Shown here: positions 23,721 to 27,683 of the stretch, piece after piece
Layout: each line of letters begins with the position of its first letter
Position numbering within the stretch: position 1 is the stretch's first letter
IMG/VR virus record: IMGVR_UViG_3300021376_000283
Coordinates: 1 to 27,683 of that record
Reading direction: 5' to 3' (one strand)
Length of the DNA: 27,683 bases
Origin: a virus
Position numbers and translations under genes: made by a program
Notes under the pieces: generated by a model
Seen by the model: the letters and a program-made list of their open reading frames with translations, nothing else
Told to the model about the DNA's origin: nothing
Databases searched by the model: none

Positions 23721-24490
23721 GACACAGTGATTCGATCGCACAACTCGCAGCCGCGCTCGCAAAGGCGCAGGCTCGCATTCAGCCTGCCGTCAAGGATCGG
23801 GTCAACCCGCACTTCCGCTCGCACTACGCGACGCTCGAAGCGATCGTCGAAGCCTGCCGGGAAGCACTGGCGGCGAACGATCTCGCCGTCCTGCAACTCC
23901 CATGCGACGATCCGAACTGCGAGCGCGTCGCGCTCCGCACCATGATCGTGCACAAGAGCGGCGAGTTCATCGAGGAGGCGGTCAGCGCACGGCTCGTGAA
24001 GAACGATCCGCAGGGACTGGGGAGCGCACTCACCTATCTCCGACGGTACGCCCTAGCAGCGATCGTCGGAGTGACCGCAACCGAGGACGACGACGGCAAC
24101 GCAGCGAGCGCACCGCAGCAGGTGCAGCGCGTACAGCCGAGCGCACCACCTCCGACCGCTGCACCGCGCATCACGCCGACGATCGTCGGCGACACGCAGG
24201 TGTTCACGGGAATCCTGGCGTATGTGAAGAGCGAGCAGGGAACGAGCAAGGCGGGAAAGCAGTACACGAAGACCCGCGTGGGGTGGACCGACGACAGCGG
24301 CGAGAAGGTGTATGCGAGCACCTTCTCGGAGACAGACGGCGCGTTCGCCAACCGTGCGAAGACGCAGGGCATCCCCGTGCGCGTCACCTACCGCACGGGC
24401 GAGCGTGGGGTCGACGTGATCTCGATCGACACTGCCGAGCAGGTCAGCGCAGTGGAGGCGATGGGAGGCGAAGATGTCATTCCATTCTGA
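23717..24490 (+). CDS. ERF-family single-strand annealing recombinase with OB-like domain and SSB-like tip
   Basis: This 257-aa protein shows the ERF family pattern in residues 1 to about 128: LAAALAKAQARIQPAVKDRV, NPHFRSHYATLEAIVEACR and GSALTYLRRYALAAIVGV, with EDDDGN after it. ERF proteins anneal complementary single strands during phage recombination and replication. A proline/alanine linker (about 129-157) leads to residues about 159-245, which look like an OB fold (VFTGILAYVKSEQGTSKAGKQY, then VRVTYRTGERGVDVISID). The last residues, EDVIPF, resemble the acidic SSB tip DDDIPF that recruits replication and repair proteins. The ATG at 23717 has ACAGGAGAGACAC before it; the open frame upstream is not used. 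Confidence 0.9.
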   Translation: MRHSDSIAQLAAALAKAQARIQPAVKDRVNPHFRSHYATLEAIVEACREALAANDLAVLQLPCDDPNCERVALRTMIVHKSGEFIEEAVSARLVKNDPQGLGSALTYLRRYALAAIVGVTATEDDDGNAASAPQQVQRVQPSAPPPTAAPRITPTIVGDTQVFTGILAYVKSEQGTSKAGKQYTKTRVGWTDDSGEKVYASTFSETDGAFANRAKTQGIPVRVTYRTGERGVDVISIDTAEQVSAVEAMGGEDVIPF

Positions 24491-24824
24491 TCTGGCGAAA
24501 CTCGCCCGGGATGCGGCTCGCATTTATGATGTGAGCAAAGTCGTACTCGCATGTGCAACGGTCGAGGCTGCGATGGTTGGGAGCGAGCCTCCCAGCCGTC
24601 GCGGCAAGGCCGCGCAGAGCAAGATGCAGAGCCGCATGATCGCGGCGATCGTGTCGCTCACCGATCGCACGGTGGCGCAGGCAGGTGAGATCTTCGGACT
24701 CGACGAGACACAAGCACTCAATCGTCGGCGGTGGTTCCTCGATGACTGCACCGAGGACTATCGCCGGGCATATCTCGCGCAGGTGCAGAGCAAACTGGAG
24801 GCGGCGCGTGACTCTGCCGCATGA
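24474..24824 (+). CDS. Helical early protein, weakly DnaA-domain-IV-like
   Basis: This 116-aa helical protein overlaps the recombinase by 17 bases and is preceded by GGGAGG at 24463-24468. The region AAMVGSEPPSRRGKAAQSKM then IAAIVSLTDRTVAQAGEIFGLDETQALNRRRWF has the spacing of DnaA domain IV (basic segment, helix-turn-helix, then a signature-like region). The exact DnaA signature is absent, so the match is only suggestive. It could bind DNA near the initiator region or be an unrelated phage protein. Confidence 0.55.
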   Translation: MSFHSDLAKLARDAARIYDVSKVVLACATVEAAMVGSEPPSRRGKAAQSKMQSRMIAAIVSLTDRTVAQAGEIFGLDETQALNRRRWFLDDCTEDYRRAYLAQVQSKLEAARDSAA

Positions 24825-24981
24825 GCGTCGGCTAGCGGTGGAGAACGCTCGTGCGTTCCTCCTCGACCTGCTTGATGCGAAGGCAACCCCGAGGATTCCG
24901 CGCTCGATCCGACAGCGAGCGCGAGCGATCCTGAAGCACTACCCTGTCGCACAAGGAGAGACCACATGGAGAACAAAGTGA
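24808..24981 (+). CDS. BPSL0761-like small protein
   Basis: This 57-aa basic protein starts with GTG at 24808 and overlaps both neighbours. It reads TLPHERRLAVENARAFLLDL, then KATPRIPRSIRQRARAILKHYP. I recognise this pattern (HER..A...AREFL..L......P..IR..AR.LL.HYP) as that of small proteins named BPSL0761 family, found in phages and in bacterial mobile regions, function unknown. The charged helices could bind nucleic acid. It overlaps the next ATG by 16 bases. Confidence 0.7.
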   Translation: MTLPHERRLAVENARAFLLDLLDAKATPRIPRSIRQRARAILKHYPVAQGETTWRTK

Positions 24982-25280
24982 GAGACGACACACCGATCCG
25001 CGTCCTGTTTGCGAGCCGCAAGGCGAGATACATCATCCACAACGAGATCATGGACAAGATTCACGAGTTGCAGCGCGAGCGCGATGAACTGATCGCAGAC
25101 CATGTGTATCACGACATGAACGAGTACGGCGATTTCAACAATCTGATGGAGATTTACCAGAAGTGGCACGCCGTGGACAGGTGGACACGCGACTTCACGA
25201 AGCCGCTGTCGTGCGAGTCGTGGTACGAGGTGTTTAGGCGCAGAGACGAGGAAGAGAATGCGCCGGTGGAGAAGGACTGA
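24966..25280 (+). CDS. Small early protein, unknown function
   Basis: This 104-aa charged helical protein begins MENKVRDDTPIRVLFASRKAR and contains IMDKIHELQRERDELIADHV, a coiled-coil-like stretch, followed by an aromatic section with WHAVDRWTRDF. ACAAGGAGAGACCAC precedes the ATG, a variant of the repeated leader used in this operon. I do not recognise a family. The stop is followed by an 81-base gap with a strong hairpin. Confidence 0.72.
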   Translation: MENKVRDDTPIRVLFASRKARYIIHNEIMDKIHELQRERDELIADHVYHDMNEYGDFNNLMEIYQKWHAVDRWTRDFTKPLSCESWYEVFRRRDEEENAPVEKD

Positions 25281-25361
25281 AAAGACAGCCGCCGCAGGGA
25301 GCGTGGACCCCATGCGGCGGCTCGATCGAGAGCATCCACGAGAGAGGCATGGACGCGACGC
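25281..25361 (+). promoter_or_regulatory. Gap with hairpin and palindrome before the initiator-like gene
   Basis: The 10-base arms AGCCGCCGCA (25287-25296) and TGCGGCGGCT (25313-25322) are perfectly complementary around a 16-base loop that contains a GGG/CCC pair. CTCGATCGAG (25321-25330) is a 10-base palindrome right behind. There is no T-run, so this is not a classic terminator. It may be an operator, an mRNA control hairpin or part of an origin. Confidence 0.5.
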
Positions 25362-26138
25362 ATGAGCAATATACCAGAGAGCAAAGCACCGTGGATGAAA
25401 CTGTGGGTCGCCGACTTCGTGTCGAGCACCTACGCGATGACCCCGGCGCAGGTCGGAGCGCACTTCCGCATGATGCTCCACGCATGGGAGCGCGGCGATG
25501 TGCCGACCGACCCGTCGGCACTCAGGCGCATTACGGGTGACATCGACGAGGGCGAGATGGCCGAGGTGCTGCGGCGATGGCAGCGTGACGGCGATCGGCT
25601 AGTCAACAAGCGGCTCGAAGCCGAGCGTCACGAGATGATCGACCTGCACGACCGCAGAAGCGAGGCGGGTCGCCGTGGGAGTTTCCGCAGATGGCAAACC
25701 CATAGCAAACCTATAGCAAACGGTATGGCAAACGGTATGGCAAACGGTATGGCATGCTCAGATGCTCAGATGCTCAGAGGCTCAGATGCACAGAACCCAG
25801 ATGCACAGACACACCATCAGCACGGAGCGTCTGCCAAGCCAGCCGCTCGTGCTCGTGGTGGGGTCACATTCGACTATGCGACTGGACGGATGGACGGGAT
25901 CACGGACTCGCACCGAGAGCGGTGGGCAGCCGCGTACCCGGCGGTGGAGATCGAGCAGCAGGTGAACGCAGCGGCAGCGTGGCTCGCAGCGAACCCGAAG
26001 CAGCGCAAGAAGAACATCGAGCGGTTCCTGACGAACTGGCTCGCAAGACAACAGGAACGCGGCGGCGTGCGGCAGCACCGTGTATCCTCCATCTCGCCGC
26101 GCACGATCGACGAGGTGCCCGAGCACCTCCGCTTCTAG
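25362..26138 (+). CDS. Replication initiator / helicase-loader-like protein (DUF1376-like N-terminus)
   Basis: This 258-aa two-domain protein has an N-terminal part (about residues 9-90) reading MKLWVADFVSSTYAMTPAQ, then GAHFRMMLHAWERGDVPTD. This is the winged-helix-like DUF1376 (YdaU) pattern found in phage replication proteins. The C-terminal part (about 165-245) has RERWAAAYPAVEIEQQVNAAAAWL and KNIERFLTNWLARQQ, typical of the helicase-loading or primosome end. The linker (about 108-150) is encoded by tandem DNA repeats and is low-complexity (PIANGMANGMANGMA and so on). This matches lambda O, where the origin lies inside the initiator gene. The ribosome site is weak (GAGAGG about 14 bases upstream). 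Confidence 0.78.
   Translation: MSNIPESKAPWMKLWVADFVSSTYAMTPAQVGAHFRMMLHAWERGDVPTDPSALRRITGDIDEGEMAEVLRRWQRDGDRLVNKRLEAERHEMIDLHDRRSEAGRRGSFRRWQTHSKPIANGMANGMANGMACSDAQMLRGSDAQNPDAQTHHQHGASAKPAARARGGVTFDYATGRMDGITDSHRERWAAAYPAVEIEQQVNAAAAWLAANPKQRKKNIERFLTNWLARQQERGGVRQHRVSSISPRTIDEVPEHLRF
25693..25754 (+). repeat. Tandem (A/G)GCAAAC repeats with 11-12 base spacing (iteron candidate)
   Basis: (A/G)GCAAAC starts at 25693, 25704, 25715, 25727 and 25739, with a partial sixth (GGCA) at 25751. Spacing is 11, 11, 12, 12 and 12 bases. The core GCAAAC is read in three different codon phases within the gene, so DNA rather than protein is repeated. About one turn of the helix per unit suits a protein-binding array. 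Confidence 0.85.
25754..25808 (+). repeat. Tandem 8-base ATGCTCAG repeats
   Basis: ATGCTCAG occurs three times in a row (25754, 25762, 25770), then AGGCTCAG (25778), ATGCACAG (25786), AACCCAG (25794, 7 bases) and ATGCACAG (25801). The period of 8 is not a multiple of 3, so the encoded residues differ between copies. It directly follows the GCAAAC array. Confidence 0.85.
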
Positions 26139-26146
26139 GAGACGAC

Positions 26147-26764
26147 ATGAGAGACGACATCACATGGGAAGACAACGAGAAGGCGATCCGCGACCTCTGG
26201 CCGACCGCGATGTACCCGGCAGACCTGAGGGACCTGATCAAGCGGCAACTCAGCAGACTGAACCAAGCATGGCTGCGCGAAGCGATCGAGGAGGTGAAGT
26301 GCAAGTTCGCATCGCATCAGCCTGAGTTGAAGTGGTGGCTGCAGGCATACGAGCGCATTGAGGCGCGGTGGTTCAAGACACAGCCTGCTGTCACGACTGC
26401 ACGACCGATCATCGTGGATCACACTCGCGTACGACATGGCACGACCTACGAGGTGTCGAGCATCTTCTTCTCGCTCGAAGAGGCGGTCGCCTTCGCTCGG
26501 AACTGCGGCGGCAGCATCCGAGGTCGGCGACACACCCAAAGCGATGACGATCTTCGTGCTGAGATCCGCGCTCTGCCACGCGAGCAGATCAGCGCAGCGG
26601 TCGCATGGCTGCGCCAGCGCATGTGGATCGGAAGCGAGCCAGTGAGCGGAGACTTGGCGAAGTGGTCGCCTGCTCTGCTCGGCGCGATCGCAGGCGCACT
26701 CGATGTTACATCTCGTACCCTCCGCGTACCCGCAGCACTGCCACCCGCAAAGGAGACACCATGA
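26147..26764 (+). CDS. Early-region protein, unknown function
   Basis: This 205-aa protein starts 8 bases after the initiator-like gene with GGAG at 26138-26141. Its first half contains a helical charged segment (AIRDLWPTAMYPADLRDLIKRQLSRLNQAWLREAIEEVKCKFAS) and a tryptophan-rich patch (LKWWLQAYERIEARWF). The second half has FSLEEAVAFARNCGGS and a third helical region with EQISAAVAWLRQRMW. Following an initiator or helicase loader, a replication-related partner is plausible, but no family is recognised. The stop overlaps the next ATG. The longer open frame from 25754 is a shadow. Confidence 0.75.
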   Translation: MRDDITWEDNEKAIRDLWPTAMYPADLRDLIKRQLSRLNQAWLREAIEEVKCKFASHQPELKWWLQAYERIEARWFKTQPAVTTARPIIVDHTRVRHGTTYEVSSIFFSLEEAVAFARNCGGSIRGRRHTQSDDDLRAEIRALPREQISAAVAWLRQRMWIGSEPVSGDLAKWSPALLGAIAGALDVTSRTLRVPAALPPAKETP

Positions 26765-27249
26765 CGAACACGGCCATCACGCACGGACACCTGATCGACC
26801 TCAACCGACAACTGCTCGATGTGCCGCGACTGCCCGACGAGGCACGCGGCGAGCGGCTGCGAGAACTGCACGAGCAAGCGACCTCGTGGATGCTGCAGTG
26901 CAAGAACCTGATCACCACGATCGAGGCTGCAGCGTTCGAGCACATCTCGGCGACGCATGAGGACATCCCGCTCGGACCCGACCGCAGGTGGACCATCGGC
27001 AAGGACAAGAAGACCAAGAGCCTCGACGACACTGCGATCCTGCACGCGATCCTCGAAGCGACGCAGGGCGATGTCGGTCGGCTGACGACTGGGCCCAACG
27101 GCGTGCTCGGCTCGCAGCCGTGGAAGCCTGCGACGGTGAAGGGCATCATCGGGACCGAGGCGTTTGAGCGGCTGTTCAAGACGACATACGACGAGACCTT
27201 GAAACTCAAGGTGATCGACGACACGCACCTTCGGGCGTTCCGAGGGTGA
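26761..27249 (+). CDS. Early-region protein, unknown function
   Basis: This 162-aa protein has an N-terminal helical half (LIDLNRQLLDVPRLPDEARGERLRELHEQATSWML) and a central WTIGKDKKTKSLDDTAILHAIL. A later patch with PNGVLGSQPWKPATVKGIIG is followed by FERLFKTTYDETLKLKVID. AAAGGAGACACC (26749-26760) directly before the ATG gives a good ribosome site and fits the repeated leader style of the operon. I recognise no family. Confidence 0.78.
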   Translation: MTNTAITHGHLIDLNRQLLDVPRLPDEARGERLRELHEQATSWMLQCKNLITTIEAAAFEHISATHEDIPLGPDRRWTIGKDKKTKSLDDTAILHAILEATQGDVGRLTTGPNGVLGSQPWKPATVKGIIGTEAFERLFKTTYDETLKLKVIDDTHLRAFRG

Positions 27250-27283
27250 GAGAGACAAGAGAGACTGAAAGAAGGAGCATCAA

Positions 27284-27683
27284 ATGAATCAAGGCGAAAT
27301 GAGTATCGAGTTCGTGAATAGTGCACAGGCAGTCAGTTTTTTCATCGAGAAGGTCGGAAGCCAGACCAAACCTGCGACCGTGGTTCGTGAGGTGATCATG
27401 AACGCAGTCGAGGCAAATGCGACGAAGATCGAGATCGACTGGGACCCGCAGTTCGACAAGTTGGGCGTGAAGAAGTTGAGGATCAGCGACAACGGCGACG
27501 GCATGTCCGCAGGCTTCTGGATGAGCAAATGCAATCTATTTGCAAGTGGCAAGGAGCAGGCGAGCGATAAGAACTACGGCATCGGTGGCAAGATGGCTGG
27601 TTTGTGCCACCACCCGAACGGGGTGATCTATGTGTCATACCACTGCGGTGAGGTGTTCACGGGAACGATTTATCGAGATGAGG
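27284..27683 (+). CDS. GHKL-type ATPase (HATPase/Hsp90-MutL-MORC fold), cut by the window end
   Basis: At least 133 codons are present and the gene continues past the window. The Bergerat ATP-binding fold is visible: the N-box with E36 and N40 in REVIMNAVEANA, the G1 box DNGDGM at 69-74, and a G2-like GIGGKMAG at 99-106. AAGGAG at 27272-27277 with 6-base spacing supports the ATG at 27284. It resembles stand-alone phage and bacterial HATPase proteins of the Hsp90/MutL/MORC group rather than sensor kinases, since no dimerisation or receiver part precedes it. The role is open: DNA handling, anti-defence or host takeover. The domain after the ATPase lies outside the window. Confidence 0.85.
   Translation, partial: MNQGEMSIEFVNSAQAVSFFIEKVGSQTKPATVVREVIMNAVEANATKIEIDWDPQFDKLGVKKLRISDNGDGMSAGFWMSKCNLFASGKEQASDKNYGIGGKMAGLCHHPNGVIYVSYHCGEVFTGTIYRDE

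Noticed and set aside
25349-25540. 63-codon open frame with a better-placed start just before the initiator-like gene
   Set aside because: Its translation is arginine-rich and unlike a protein, and it overlaps the well-supported initiator-like gene in another frame.
25693-25808. CRISPR-like array
   Set aside because: Units are 8-12 bases, directly adjacent, without unique spacers, and lie within a coding region.

Overview
The window is a compact, high-GC block of a tailed bacteriophage genome. Every recognisable gene lies on the + strand, and most neighbours overlap by 1-22 bases (ATGA, GTGA or TGATG junctions) or sit a few bases apart. The gene set (HK97-type portal, large terminase, U35-like prohead protease, HK97-fold capsid, neck proteins, tail tube, G/GT tail chaperones, tape measure) indicates a siphovirus with a short tail. 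Shine-Dalgarno sites and one near-consensus sigma-70 promoter point to an ordinary bacterial host. The sequence does not identify the host; protein types such as collagen-like fibres, a glycine-rich tip and the 102-aa protein at 8286 remind me of aquatic or environmental phages. I see no integrase, repressor, tRNA, CRISPR array, insertion sequence or recognisable lysis gene.

Layout. (1) 21-2700: DNA methyltransferase, probable small terminase, large terminase. (2) 2704-12520: head region. This holds the portal with a long C-terminal extension, two paralogous collagen-like fibre genes with different tips, a MuF-like head protein, the prohead protease, the major capsid protein and a probable decoration protein, closed by a strong intrinsic terminator (12546-12581). 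(3) 12591-13868: an unusual methyltransferase-glycosyltransferase fusion. (4) 13877-21685: neck, tail tube, tail chaperones with a textbook -1 slippery site (GGGAAAC), tape measure and distal-tail or unknown virion genes, ending in a very cysteine-rich, AT-richer gene. (5) 21689-22283: a small zinc-cluster protein and a second strong terminator. (6) 22284-27683: the early region, driven by TTGACA-16-TATGAT. It contains small cassette genes with repeated start-associated sequences, an ERF recombinase fused to an OB-like domain with an SSB-like tip, a protein weakly resembling DnaA domain IV, a helicase-loader/initiator-like gene, further unknown genes and a truncated GHKL ATPase.

The most interesting structure is inside the initiator-like gene (about 25692-25810). 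Two adjacent tandem-repeat arrays, with 11-12 bp and 8 bp periods, encode the interdomain linker but are out of codon phase. The same DNA word is therefore read in different frames, so the repeat is a property of the DNA rather than of the protein. This resembles the lambda O arrangement and is a good candidate for the phage replication origin. Other notable items are the repeated two-gene cassette boundaries (22554-23350), the methyltransferase-glycosyltransferase fusion and the swapped fibre tips inside the head gene cluster.
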